A DNA stretch of 35,941 bases from the NCBI GenBank assembly GCA_031553775.1, contig JAVBLA010000031.1:1-35941 (forward strand), read 5' to 3'. A program made the translations under genes and the position numbers. The notes below the pieces were generated by a model, which was not told the DNA's origin, did not search any database, and worked only from the letters and a program-made list of their open reading frames with translations. The DNA is from JAISFI01 sp031553775. Its GTDB lineage: Bacteria > Bacteroidota > Bacteroidia > Bacteroidales > Azobacteroidaceae. Below, in pieces: positions 1-8,976 of the stretch; the stretch's first letter is position 1; each line of letters opens with the position of its first letter.

Positions 1-1
1 C

Positions 2-181
2 GGAAAGTCTTCTTCCAGTCGAACTTTAGACGGAGTAATTGAAATTCTGCAATCACGGAACGACATTGAAGACAAAGAAAGCGTAATTGAAAAATTCAAA
101 AAAGAAGCTTCATCATTGTTGCAACAAATGGAAAGAGACGGTTTTTATGTTCAACCGATTCAAAAAGGAGTATTAAAATGA
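2..181 (+). CDS. C-terminal end of an unknown protein (partial, starts before window)
   Basis: An open frame runs from the window edge to a TGA at 179-181 and gives 59 residues. The tail is charged and looks helical (NDIEDKESVIEKFKKEASSL), followed by QMERDGFYVQ near the end. I do not recognise the family. Its stop overlaps the start of the next gene (ATGA), a typical sign of translational coupling, so it is probably cotranscribed with the RNase H-like gene. No function is assigned. The reading frame is supported by the overlap and by normal codon use. Confidence 0.6.
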   Translation, partial: GKSSSSRTLDGVIEILQSRNDIEDKESVIEKFKKEASSLLQQMERDGFYVQPIQKGVLK

Positions 182-573
182 ATCGTCCCACTGAAGGTAT
201 CACTACCGATTGCGCCCATTCTGAAAAGAACGGGCGTACTCTTTTCAGAGGCATCGATTTGAAAACAGGCGAACAAATCTTTTACAAAGACCTCGGTAAC
301 CAAACGGTCAACATAGGAGAATTTCTCGGTGTAATTGCTGCCGTGAAATACATTATTGAGACTGACTATTATCCCAGAATTATTTTCACAGACAGTATCA
401 CGGCTCTCACTTGGTTTAAAAATAAGAAAACCGCATCTAAGAAAAGAAATTCCGAATTGAAAAAAGCAGAAATCTTCTTGAAAATAAAGGCAACAGAAGT
501 TAACAAGATTCAAGTTGTTCATTGGGATAATGAAGTATGGGGAGAAATTCCTGCAGATTTTGGGAACAAGTAA
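178..573 (+). CDS. RNase H-like protein (minimal RNase HI fold)
   Basis: This 131-residue protein appears to be a compact ribonuclease H. Four acidic residues fall at the spacing of the RNase HI active site: D11 (in TTDCAH), E48 (in NIGEFLGV), D72 (in IFTDS) and D127 (in PADFG). In E. coli RNase HI the set is D10, E48, D70 and D134. The strand-turn-strand start and the helix carrying E48 also fit. If active, it would cut the RNA strand of RNA-DNA hybrids in the cytoplasm using metal ions. It is shorter than E. coli RNase HI (155 aa), and the region of the basic protrusion is reduced to a lysine-rich stretch (KNKKTASKKRNSELKK). The start overlaps the preceding stop by 4 nt. Family assignment rests on the catalytic pattern only. 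Confidence 0.72.
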   Translation: MNRPTEGITTDCAHSEKNGRTLFRGIDLKTGEQIFYKDLGNQTVNIGEFLGVIAAVKYIIETDYYPRIIFTDSITALTWFKNKKTASKKRNSELKKAEIFLKIKATEVNKIQVVHWDNEVWGEIPADFGNK

Positions 574-583
574 CATTAAAACT

Positions 584-787
584 ATGGCAAAAAGAAAGTC
601 TGAACTCAATCAATATGTCAGCTTACTCGAAAAAGATTACCTGACTTTGCTTGAAGACCATTTAACATTGAGAGCATTAAAAATTGCAGGTATCGAAAAA
701 ATGACCATCTATCAGGGGATAGATTCTATCATGAAAGACGGAAGAATTGAAATCCATTTCAAGCCGATTAAACAAAAATACAGATAA
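584..787 (+). CDS. Small hypothetical protein, 67 aa
   Basis: I chose the ATG at 584 (MAKRKSELNQ) because an in-frame ATG at 515 would overlap most of the end of the RNase H-like gene. The product is 67 residues, charged, with a predicted helical middle (SLLEKDYLTLLEDHLTLRAL) and a basic tail. It has no signal peptide or membrane segment. It begins 10 nt after the RNase H-like stop and so probably belongs to the same transcript. I do not recognise the family. Codon use looks normal, so it is likely a real gene. Confidence 0.55.
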   Translation: MAKRKSELNQYVSLLEKDYLTLLEDHLTLRALKIAGIEKMTIYQGIDSIMKDGRIEIHFKPIKQKYR

Positions 788-951
788 TTTATTTTGTGTT
801 TTTGCTCTTTTGATGGTATAATGGCATATTATTTTAATACTTTTCTCTTCCATTCAGAGAATTTACCTTCAAAGCACTTTAGAATAAATTATAGAAATAA
901 AGAATTGTATATATTTAATATTCAACTTATTATATTATCAATTAAAAATAT

Positions 952-967
952 GATGTATATTTGATGT
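952..967 (+). promoter_or_regulatory. Putative regulated promoter of the susC operon
   Basis: The block GATGTATATTTGATGT contains TATATTTG (956-963), an exact match to the Bacteroides -7 consensus TAnnTTTG. No TTTG is seen about 20 nt upstream, which fits a promoter that needs an activator. The block is a direct repeat of GATGT spaced 11 bp apart. The same 16 nt, with one change, recur before the second enzyme operon at 19320-19335. The predicted transcript start is near 970, giving a leader of about 120 nt. The stretch 788-951 is AT-rich and shows nothing else I can name. Confidence 0.5.
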
Positions 968-980
968 CAAGCAGATGAAA

Positions 981-1020
981 GTCCCCTGCAAAATTTGAAG
1001 AATTTGTAGGGGACTGTTTT
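981..1020 (+). terminator. Terminator-like hairpin in the susC leader
   Basis: GTCCCCTGCAAA (981-992) pairs with TTTGTAGGGGAC (1003-1014) through one G-U wobble, followed by TG and five T residues. It has the form of an intrinsic terminator, but it lies downstream of the predicted -7 box and about 75 nt before the susC start. It could therefore act as an attenuator or an RNA stabiliser rather than as the end of the upstream gene. A second small stem, ATGTTT-GTGG-AAACAT, lies at 1046-1061. Confidence 0.55.
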
Positions 1021-1090
1021 TGGGAGCTACCGAAATTTAGTTCTTATGTTTGTGGAAACATCTGATTAATTAACTTTAAACTAAAAGAAC

Positions 1091-4000
1091 ATGATAAAGC
1101 ATGTAGTAATGTTTTTGATTCTCCTTTCTTGTACCTGCTTTGCACAGGCACAAAATTTTAAAATTCAGGGTAAGGTTTTTGAAGAATCGACCGGTACTGA
1201 ATTAATGGGAGTTACGGTAGCAATCCAAGGAACTGCTAACGGAACTCAAACGGCCCTGGACGGCTCCTTCTCTTTATCAGGCGTAAAGGTTGGAGATAAA
1301 CTCGTAGTAAGCTATGTCGGAATGACAACTGAAGTCATTCCTATTACCGGCAAAGAACAATCAACTGAAATCAAGGTTTACCTAAAAGACGGAGATTATC
1401 AATTACAACAGGTAATTGTTACCGGGTATGGTACAACCCGAAAAAGGGATGTAACCGGAGCTATTGTCTCTGTTTCAGGTGATGACATTAAAGACATGCC
1501 AAATAATAATGCCATGTCTTCTCTTCAAGGAAGAGTGCCCGGACTATCGATTGTCAACTCGGGTTCTGCAGGCTCTTCTCCTGATGTTAAGATTCGTGGT
1601 ATCGGAACTTTGAATGCCAGCAGTAATCCGTTGTACGTAGTTGACGGAATGTTACTTTCGGATATTAACTTTTTGAGCAGTAATGATATTGCAAACATTG
1701 AAGTATTAAAGGACCCTTCTTCATTAGCTATTTTCGGTGTGCAAGGTGCGAATGGAGTCATTATTATTACTACCAAACGAGCTAAAACCGATAAGACATC
1801 TGTCAGCTATGATGGGTATTACGGTTTGCAGACAGTGTGGAAACGCGACCGTGTCAGCCTGACAAATGCAACGGAATTTACAACGCTTTACAACGAAATG
1901 CTTCAAAATCAAGATCCTTATGCTGCATCATGGGTGCCGGGTATGTTAGGAGTCGGAACCGATTGGCAAAGTAAAGTGATAAGAGAAAATGCACCTATAA
2001 CAAATCAAAGTTTGACAATTTCAAAATCAGGTCAAAACAGCAAATCACTTCTGTCTGTCGGTTATTTCAAACAAGATGGTATGTTGAAATACAATGAATA
2101 TGAACGCTTCAATATACGTTTCTCTCAAGACTATGACATCAATAAGAACCTGAAAGCAGGAGGAAATATTAACCTTTCGCAAGCAAATAATAAACCTGCT
2201 TCAGCTAAAATCCAGAATGCTGTTATGGCACTTCCTACCTACGTACCTTATGCTCCTGCAGAAGATTACGACCCTGAAAATCCGGGCTCTCGTTTTACTC
2301 CGTCGCCGGATATTCAACACAACGTAGGTAACCCTGTTGCTCGAATGGAACTTTACAAAGACACGGAAAAATATCGTGATTACCGAATTGTAGGTAATAT
2401 TTACGGTGAATGGCTTTTCTTAAATGATTTCTCTTTCAAAGCTACAGGTTATGCAGATATCGGTTTATATCGTGGAGAACAATATACACCAAGATATAAC
2501 GTAAACAATGCAACCAGTCATTCAGCTGACAAAAATGATATAACTTCATTTTATCGTAAATCTGACGAAGGCCGTACTTATCAAGGAGACTTATTGCTAA
2601 ACTACAAAAAGTCATTAAAAGACCAACGTATTGATGCGACCATTGGCTATACAGCTCGTAAAGCGACCAGTGAAGGAATGAACGCAAAAGTAGATAGTTT
2701 GGCAACCGGAATGAAAGTTGTACCTGAAGACCTTTGGATGCTTGGTATGGGTTCAAAAAACAATGTTGTAGCCGGTGACTGGTGGAGTGAAGAATCATTC
2801 ATTTCTTATTTGGCTCGTGTAAACTATTCATTCAAAGACCGCTATTTGCTTACTGCTACTTTCCGTGCTGACGGTTCTTCAAAATTTTCACCCAGCAATC
2901 GTTGGGGATATTTCCCGTCGGTAGGTTTGGGTTGGGTAATGAGCGAAGAACCTTTTATGGAACCGATAAGAAAACATGTAGATTTCTTAAAGCTGAGAGC
3001 CAGTTGGGGTAAATTAGGTAACGACAAGATAGGTAACTACCTCTATTTCCCAACTATTAATCCGATGGGTAAACAGTTAGTCATTAACGGGCAAACGGTA
3101 TATATACCCACAACCAACTATGAGATTGACGAAAATATCCACTGGGAAATTATGACAGGTATTGATGTCGGGATTTCAGGTCAATTCCTGAATAGCCGTT
3201 TAGCCATGGAACTTGGTTATTTCAGTAAAAATACAGATGATTTGTTGGCCTATGTATCTCCTTCTTCTTCAATCGGTGCGGGATATGCTATCACAAATGC
3301 AGGTTCTATCAACAACAGAGGTTTTGAATTTACAGTTTCTTGGAAAGACAATATCGGAAACTTCAAATATGGTGTCGGCGCCAATGGTGGTACATTGAAA
3401 AATGAAGTAACAGCCTTGGGAGATAATGATTCCGATATTATTTCAGGTGATTATCACCGAACTTCCGTAGGTCATCCTATTGGTTCTTACTTTGGTTATG
3501 TTCAAGACGGAATTTTCCAAACACAAGCAGAAGTAGACAGCTACCATACAATGCAGTGGACTGTAAGACCGGGAGATATCCGTTACAAAGATTTGAATGA
3601 TGACGGAAAGATTACAGATGCTGACCGTACATATCTCGGTAGCCCGATTCCTACATTTACTTACGGATTTAATTTCATGTTCGGATACAAAGATTTCGAC
3701 TTGAATATAGACTTTAATGGAGTATATGGAAATAAAATCCTTGACTTGAAAAAAACTGTCGCTTGGACTCAAACCAACTTCTACGAAAAAAGTCTTGACA
3801 GATGGCATGGTGAAGGAACATCCAACAAAGAACCTATCTTAGATAAGACTCGCGGTCATAATTATCTGTCTTCAGATAATCTGTTGGAAGATGGTTCATA
3901 TATTAGACTTCGTGCTGTTCAGTTAGGATACAACATACCCTTGGCAATTCTAAGTAAGATTGGAATGACAAGTGCGCGTGTTTATTTGAGCGGACAGAAC

Positions 4001-4132
4001 TTGCTGACCTTTAAAAAGAATACGGGTTATACTCCCGAAATCGGAGGAAGTGCTTTGCAAGGTGGTATGGACCAAGGCGATACCTATCCCGTTCCTTCCA
4101 CATATACATTAGGTTTATCAATTAACTTCTAA
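1091..4132 (+). CDS. SusC-like TonB-dependent outer-membrane transporter
   Basis: At 1013 residues it has the normal SusC length. It would import oligosaccharides across the outer membrane using TonB energy, with the next gene's SusD-like protein as its lid. Visible parts are a signal peptide ending near residue 20 (CFAQA), a carboxypeptidase-regulatory-like domain at about 23-98 (FKIQGKVFEESTGTELMGV), a plug domain beginning with QVIVTGYGTTRKRDVTGAI at about 107-125, the IRGIGTLNASSNPLYVVDG segment typical of SusC plugs, and a beta-barrel to the C-terminus. It heads a plus-strand operon with SusD 17 nt downstream. Family assignment is firm; the substrate is not readable from sequence. Confidence 0.96.
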   Translation: MIKHVVMFLILLSCTCFAQAQNFKIQGKVFEESTGTELMGVTVAIQGTANGTQTALDGSFSLSGVKVGDKLVVSYVGMTTEVIPITGKEQSTEIKVYLKDGDYQLQQVIVTGYGTTRKRDVTGAIVSVSGDDIKDMPNNNAMSSLQGRVPGLSIVNSGSAGSSPDVKIRGIGTLNASSNPLYVVDGMLLSDINFLSSNDIANIEVLKDPSSLAIFGVQGANGVIIITTKRAKTDKTSVSYDGYYGLQTVWKRDRVSLTNATEFTTLYNEMLQNQDPYAASWVPGMLGVGTDWQSKVIRENAPITNQSLTISKSGQNSKSLLSVGYFKQDGMLKYNEYERFNIRFSQDYDINKNLKAGGNINLSQANNKPASAKIQNAVMALPTYVPYAPAEDYDPENPGSRFTPSPDIQHNVGNPVARMELYKDTEKYRDYRIVGNIYGEWLFLNDFSFKATGYADIGLYRGEQYTPRYNVNNATSHSADKNDITSFYRKSDEGRTYQGDLLLNYKKSLKDQRIDATIGYTARKATSEGMNAKVDSLATGMKVVPEDLWMLGMGSKNNVVAGDWWSEESFISYLARVNYSFKDRYLLTATFRADGSSKFSPSNRWGYFPSVGLGWVMSEEPFMEPIRKHVDFLKLRASWGKLGNDKIGNYLYFPTINPMGKQLVINGQTVYIPTTNYEIDENIHWEIMTGIDVGISGQFLNSRLAMELGYFSKNTDDLLAYVSPSSSIGAGYAITNAGSINNRGFEFTVSWKDNIGNFKYGVGANGGTLKNEVTALGDNDSDIISGDYHRTSVGHPIGSYFGYVQDGIFQTQAEVDSYHTMQWTVRPGDIRYKDLNDDGKITDADRTYLGSPIPTFTYGFNFMFGYKDFDLNIDFNGVYGNKILDLKKTVAWTQTNFYEKSLDRWHGEGTSNKEPILDKTRGHNYLSSDNLLEDGSYIRLRAVQLGYNIPLAILSKIGMTSARVYLSGQNLLTFKKNTGYTPEIGGSALQGGMDQGDTYPVPSTYTLGLSINF

Positions 4133-4149
4133 ATTAATATCAATAAAAC

Positions 4150-5616
4150 ATGAAACGAATCATTTATATATTAGCCATAATATTTGCTTGTTCTTCCTGT
4201 GGTGATGACTTTCTTGATACTTACCCAAAAGGAACTTGGAACAAAACGAATTACGATGACGAAGGCGCCGGACAGAATCTTTTGATTTTATCAAAATTGG
4301 TGGACGGTTATAATAAGTATCGCGAACAAACCTGGCCTATAACAGCCATGCAGTGTCATACAACTGACAATAGTCATCCCGGAGGAGCTGCAGGCGATGG
4401 TGGAGTAGACTTCGCTCAATTCCCGACTATGTCATTTACCCCTGCAAACTCTAATTTTTCCAATTATTATGGTAGTCTTTTCGGAGCAATCACAGCTGCA
4501 AATGAAGCATTGAAAATGATTGCAGACGGAGAAGAGACTGAAGAAACCAATCAGCTCAAAGCAGAGGCTTACTTTATTCGCGGAGTATCTTATTTTCGAC
4601 TCACTCAAGCATTTGGTGCAGTACCTTATGTGGATAGAGTGATGGGAAAAGATGAAGAAACTGCTCCTCAGCTTAGTGTTGCCGAAATTCATGGTAAATA
4701 TCTGCCCGATTTGATTTGGGCTGTCAATTATTTGCCTACACGTGCGCAAATGGTAAGTTCGGGAAACCTCGGACGGGCTACTCAAAATGCAGCCAGAGCC
4801 ATCATCGCCAAAACATATTTATATGACAAAGAATATGGAAACTGTTTGACTTATACTTCACAAATCATTGCTTCGGGTGATAATGACCTTTCTACTCCTT
4901 ACGCAGATATGTTTTTGGAAAAAAATGAATATGGACCGGAGTCGGTTTGGGAAATCAATGCAGATTACAAACCCAGCTTGAAAATCGATATGTGGTGTCA
5001 ATGGAATATGATGCAAGGGATTCGTGGATTTCCAAACTTAGGTTTTGGACATAATGCTCCTTCTCAAGACTTGATGAATGCTTATGAAACGGGAGACCCG
5101 AGATATGCTGCTACTGTTTTGAAAGATGGCGACATGGTGGATGGCGAAGTCATAGTTGCGAGCAATTACAAATTCTTCAATAAGAAAGCTTACTGTCCGC
5201 TTAGCGAACGTTCGCAATATGGTCGCGCAGACTGGTGCTTTGGATATTGGGCCAATATTCGTTTTATCCGCTATGCTGACATTTTACTTATGCATGCAGA
5301 AGCAGCTTGTGAACAAGGAGATTTGACTGATGCAAAAAATAAACTCGAAATGGTCAGGGAACGTGCTCGTAACGGACAATCAAATGTTTTACCCGCAATA
5401 AAAACCAATGACAAAGAAGAGTTAAAACAAAAAATTCGTCAAGAACGTCGTATCGAATTAGCTTTGGAATTTGAACGTTATTTCGACTTGGTACGTTGGG
5501 GAATAGCTAAAGACAAAATTTCTGCGTTTGTTCCGGGAAGACACGAATTATTTCCGATTCCTCAAAGTGAAATCGACAAATCGGGCGGAAAATTGGTACA
5601 GAATCCCAATTATTAA
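4150..5616 (+). CDS. SusD/RagB-like surface glycan-binding lipoprotein
   Basis: This 488-residue protein is a SusD-family lipoprotein that would cap the SusC-like transporter and bind glycan at the cell surface. The lipid-attachment cysteine is C17 (ACSSC), followed by the very typical SusD start GDDFLDTYPKG. Internal family features include helical TPR-like segments (LKAEAYFIRGVSYFRLTQAF) and the C-terminal signature IRQERRIELALEFERYFDLV followed by RWG. The ending (LFPIPQSEIDKSGGKLVQNP) is also characteristic. It is 17 nt after susC and 19 nt before the GH144-like gene. Confidence 0.96.
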   Translation: MKRIIYILAIIFACSSCGDDFLDTYPKGTWNKTNYDDEGAGQNLLILSKLVDGYNKYREQTWPITAMQCHTTDNSHPGGAAGDGGVDFAQFPTMSFTPANSNFSNYYGSLFGAITAANEALKMIADGEETEETNQLKAEAYFIRGVSYFRLTQAFGAVPYVDRVMGKDEETAPQLSVAEIHGKYLPDLIWAVNYLPTRAQMVSSGNLGRATQNAARAIIAKTYLYDKEYGNCLTYTSQIIASGDNDLSTPYADMFLEKNEYGPESVWEINADYKPSLKIDMWCQWNMMQGIRGFPNLGFGHNAPSQDLMNAYETGDPRYAATVLKDGDMVDGEVIVASNYKFFNKKAYCPLSERSQYGRADWCFGYWANIRFIRYADILLMHAEAACEQGDLTDAKNKLEMVRERARNGQSNVLPAIKTNDKEELKQKIRQERRIELALEFERYFDLVRWGIAKDKISAFVPGRHELFPIPQSEIDKSGGKLVQNPNY

Positions 5617-5635
5617 TGAATAATACAATACAGAT

Positions 5636-7267
5636 ATGTCAAAAAAGATTTTAAATATATTGGCTGTCGTACTTTTTTCAATAGTACTATGCAGCTGTGT
5701 GGAAGATGAATCAACAATGGGTGATGATACCGTTACCAATGATAATACTTTTGCTCCGATGGCGGTAAGAGCAGCCATGAACGAGCAAGAGCAAAAAATT
5801 GTCAACTTTTTCTATAAAGGAGCAAGCCAATCAACAGGAATGGCGTATAACAGTTCTACCGATAATTCAACCCTGACTACAGGTGCTACCGGATTTGGAA
5901 TAATGAACTTGGTTATTGGTGTAGAACGAGGATGGATTAAACGTGAAGATGCTGCCAATCAAATAGTAAAAATAGTTCGCTTTCTTAAAACTGCGGATAG
6001 ATTTGCAGGTTCTTGGGCGCATTGGTATAAACCCAACGGAAAAATAACTCCGTTCGGAGACCAGGTACAAGCAGGAGAAGTTGTTGAAACAGCATTTATG
6101 ATGGGAGGTTTGCTAACTGCCTGTGAATATTTCACCGGAGATACTAATGCTGAAAAAGAAATTCGGGAAACAACTCAATATTTTTGGGAAACGATTAACT
6201 GGAGACAATTTGTAAAAGATGGTACATTCTATTGGATATGGCATCAAGACGAAGACAGATACGAACTGCCTTTGGTGGGATGGAATGAAACCATGTTGGT
6301 TTACATTTTAGCAATGGCGGCTCCTGAACCTCATAATGTACCTCAATCGGTATACAAATCCTGTTGGTTGGGGCATAACTATGCCAACCCTACTCGAAAG
6401 ACTTATGGTTATCCGTTGCCTTTAGGTGGTAATGAATACGGAGGAACACTTTTCTTGTCACAATACTCATTCTTAGGTATGGACCCGCGTCTGATGCAAG
6501 ATGAATATGCTTACTATTGGACTCAGAATTTAGGACATACCATGATTAATCGCCATTATTGTGTGTATGAAGCGCCGTCAGATTATAAATACTCTACATC
6601 CGATTGGGGATTGACAGCTTGCGGTGGTTGCGGAAACAATCCCGATTATAAACAACGTGACCCCCAAAATGATGATGGTGTTTTAGCTCCGACAGCTGCT
6701 ATCAGCGCTTTCCCGTATACTCCGTTTTATTCAACTCAAGTACTTTTGAATCTGAGAAAAAATTATTCAAAATTGAACGGAAACTACGGATTCCAAATTT
6801 CATACAGTCCTATGGATAAATCGGTAGGGAATGGATATCTGGCTATGGAACATGCTCCAATGGCTGTCATGATGGAAAACTATCGTACAGGATTGATTTG
6901 GAAGCTGATGATGAAAAATGAGTATGTCAAGAAGGGATTGGAATTGGCAGGTATGAAATCACAGCCGGATTATCAACCCGGATTTTACCTCGCAATGGTA
7001 AATACAGAAACCAATGTATACGATATGATGCGTCATCCCGACCGTGAAAATTACGAAATAGACTTCTATACAAAATCGTCAGGTAAAGGTTCGTTGACAT
7101 TGCTTAATGCTCAAAATCAAGAAATTTATCATACTGAAATAAGTTTAACCGCAGGAACCAATGTTATTTCTTTCTTCGACAATTCAGTCCTCAGAGGTAA
7201 GAAATATACACTTACGGTAACTGATGGTGCTAATCAATCATATTCTATTCCTGTAACTTTAAGATAA
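5636..7267 (+). CDS. GH144-like lipoprotein (putative beta-1,2-glucan hydrolase)
   Basis: A 543-residue surface lipoprotein. C21 (LCSC) is the likely lipidated residue, followed by the acidic run VEDE that often marks surface export in this phylum. Residues about 45-440 resemble the glycoamylase-like (alpha/alpha)6 barrel family that includes GH144 endo-beta-1,2-glucanases and sophorohydrolases: TGATGFGIMNLVIGVERGW, QAGEVVETAFMMGGLL, a W216-N217-E218 motif and a C-terminal MENYRTGLIWKLM. Residues about 450-543 form an Ig-like C-terminal domain (FYTKSSGKGSLTLLN). Polymer specificity is inferred from family resemblance; other beta-glucans are possible. The operon position after SusD fits a surface endo- or exo-glycosidase that feeds the transporter. 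Confidence 0.8.
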   Translation: MSKKILNILAVVLFSIVLCSCVEDESTMGDDTVTNDNTFAPMAVRAAMNEQEQKIVNFFYKGASQSTGMAYNSSTDNSTLTTGATGFGIMNLVIGVERGWIKREDAANQIVKIVRFLKTADRFAGSWAHWYKPNGKITPFGDQVQAGEVVETAFMMGGLLTACEYFTGDTNAEKEIRETTQYFWETINWRQFVKDGTFYWIWHQDEDRYELPLVGWNETMLVYILAMAAPEPHNVPQSVYKSCWLGHNYANPTRKTYGYPLPLGGNEYGGTLFLSQYSFLGMDPRLMQDEYAYYWTQNLGHTMINRHYCVYEAPSDYKYSTSDWGLTACGGCGNNPDYKQRDPQNDDGVLAPTAAISAFPYTPFYSTQVLLNLRKNYSKLNGNYGFQISYSPMDKSVGNGYLAMEHAPMAVMMENYRTGLIWKLMMKNEYVKKGLELAGMKSQPDYQPGFYLAMVNTETNVYDMMRHPDRENYEIDFYTKSSGKGSLTLLNAQNQEIYHTEISLTAGTNVISFFDNSVLRGKKYTLTVTDGANQSYSIPVTLR

Positions 7268-7272
7268 AAATA

Positions 7273-8934
7273 ATGAAGAAGATAGTAACAACTATAGTAT
7301 GCCTTACATTTTTGATGTTCTTTTCGGCTAAAGCTGAGATTCCATCAAAAATTATCATTAACGAAAACGGAAGCCATCAATTGATTGTGAACGGAAAACC
7401 TTTCATAATGCTTGCAGGCGAATTACATAATTCATCCTCCTCAACTGTTGAGTATATGAATCAATTATGGCCTTCGTTGAAATCATTGAATTTAAATACA
7501 GTCTTAGCTTCGGTTGCTTGGGAGCAATTCGAACCGCAAGAAGGTAAATATGATTATACACTTGTTGACAATCTGATTAGAGGAGCAAGAGAAAATAATC
7601 TAAAGCTTTGCATTTTATGGTTTGCCAGTTGGAAAAACGGAGAGTCAAGTTATATCCCTACATGGGTGAAACACGATACTAAACGTTATTGTAGGGTAAA
7701 AACAAAAGAAGGCAAGGAAATTGAAACTATTACTCCTTTTTGCGAAAACTCCATGAAAGCTGATGCTAAAGCTTTTGCTGCTTTGATGAGTTATATCAAA
7801 AAAGTAGATGGAGATATCGGAACAGTAATTGCCATGCAACCCGAAAATGAAGTAGGAATTTTTCAAGATATTGATTATTCCGAGGCTTCATTAAAAGCAT
7901 TCGAGCAACAAGTACCTCAAGAATTGATTCAATATATGAAAAAGAATCGATCAACCCTAAAAAAAGAACTATCCTCGGAATGGGAAAAATATGGTTCAAA
8001 GACATCAGGCACTTGGAAAGAAGTATTCGGTGATACACCTTGGGCGAAAAGCTTCTTCACCGTTTGGCAATATGCTTCTTATATAAATTATGTTGCAAAA
8101 GCAGGAAAAGCAGAATATGCACTTCCGATGTTCACCAACTGTTGGCTTGTTCAAAAACCCGAAGACCTGCCCGGAGTTTATCCGAATGGAGGTCCCGTTT
8201 CACGAGTTATGGACATCTGGAAAGCTGCAGCACCCGAAATAGATGCATTGGCACCTGATATTTATCTTCCCGACTTCAAGAATATCGTGAAAGAATTTCA
8301 CCGTAAAGATAATCCGTTATTAATTCCTGAAGCGGTTATGCAACCCGGATGGGCATTCTATGCTTTTGGAGAACACCACGCATTATGTTTTTCTCCCTTT
8401 GGTATAGAAGATGGTGCAGGTAATTATACTTATGCCGAATCATATAAAGTACTTGACGAACTAATGCCCCTCATTACCAAATATCAAGGAAGTAAACGTA
8501 TGGTTGGTATTTTGAAACATAATGGCGAAACCGAACGTATTGTAACAATGGGCAATTATGTGCTTAAAGTAACTTATGAAAACAACAACGGTGATGCCTA
8601 TGGTCTTATCATTCAGACTGCAGATGATGAATTTATTGTTTCAGGTATAAATTTCAGAGTGAATTTTTCATCTAACACAAAAAAAACAGGTTATATCAAA
8701 CAAGTGTGGGAAGGTGGATTTGACAACGGAGAATGGAAGGCAACCCGATTGTTGAATGGGGATGAAACTTACCATAATGCTGCTTTACTGGCTAAAGGCC
8801 GTCAGAAATTCAGCAAAGAAAAAACTGATAATTATAATGCCGAACATTCTGATGAAATCTTTGTCTATTCTCCGACAACATATAAATCGATTTGGAGTCC
8901 GGGAATTTATAAAGTAACCACCTATCTCAGGTAA
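7273..8934 (+). CDS. GH35/GH42-like beta-galactosidase family enzyme (DUF5597-type)
   Basis: A 553-residue exported enzyme with signal peptide cleavage near residue 21 (FSAKA/E). The N-terminal TIM barrel has clan GH-A features: FIMLAGELHNSSSS, the W-P-SLKSLNLNTV strand, VAWEQFEPQEGKYDY, the acid/base pair N192-E193 (QPENEVG) and the likely nucleophile E353 (LIPEAVM). The part after about residue 385 resembles the beta-rich DUF5597 extension found on such enzymes. It most probably removes beta-galactosyl (or related) residues from the non-reducing end, in the periplasm. It starts 5 nt after the preceding stop, so it is cotranslated within the operon. Exact sugar specificity is not proven. Confidence 0.83.
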   Translation: MKKIVTTIVCLTFLMFFSAKAEIPSKIIINENGSHQLIVNGKPFIMLAGELHNSSSSTVEYMNQLWPSLKSLNLNTVLASVAWEQFEPQEGKYDYTLVDNLIRGARENNLKLCILWFASWKNGESSYIPTWVKHDTKRYCRVKTKEGKEIETITPFCENSMKADAKAFAALMSYIKKVDGDIGTVIAMQPENEVGIFQDIDYSEASLKAFEQQVPQELIQYMKKNRSTLKKELSSEWEKYGSKTSGTWKEVFGDTPWAKSFFTVWQYASYINYVAKAGKAEYALPMFTNCWLVQKPEDLPGVYPNGGPVSRVMDIWKAAAPEIDALAPDIYLPDFKNIVKEFHRKDNPLLIPEAVMQPGWAFYAFGEHHALCFSPFGIEDGAGNYTYAESYKVLDELMPLITKYQGSKRMVGILKHNGETERIVTMGNYVLKVTYENNNGDAYGLIIQTADDEFIVSGINFRVNFSSNTKKTGYIKQVWEGGFDNGEWKATRLLNGDETYHNAALLAKGRQKFSKEKTDNYNAEHSDEIFVYSPTTYKSIWSPGIYKVTTYLR

Positions 8935-8976
8935 TTTTATAAATCATAGTATTTAATACTTTAAAAATCAACATAT

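Noticed and set aside
160..609. A 149-codon minus-strand open frame across the RNase H-like gene
   Set aside because: It is antisense to two well-supported genes, its product has no recognisable domain and an odd cysteine/phenylalanine-rich composition, and the plus-strand protein carries a full catalytic residue set.
8948..8960. Palindrome AGTATTTAATACT before the BACON lipoprotein gene
   Set aside because: It is short and AT-rich with a loop too small for a good hairpin, has no second copy at the other operons, and such palindromes arise often by chance in AT-rich spacers.
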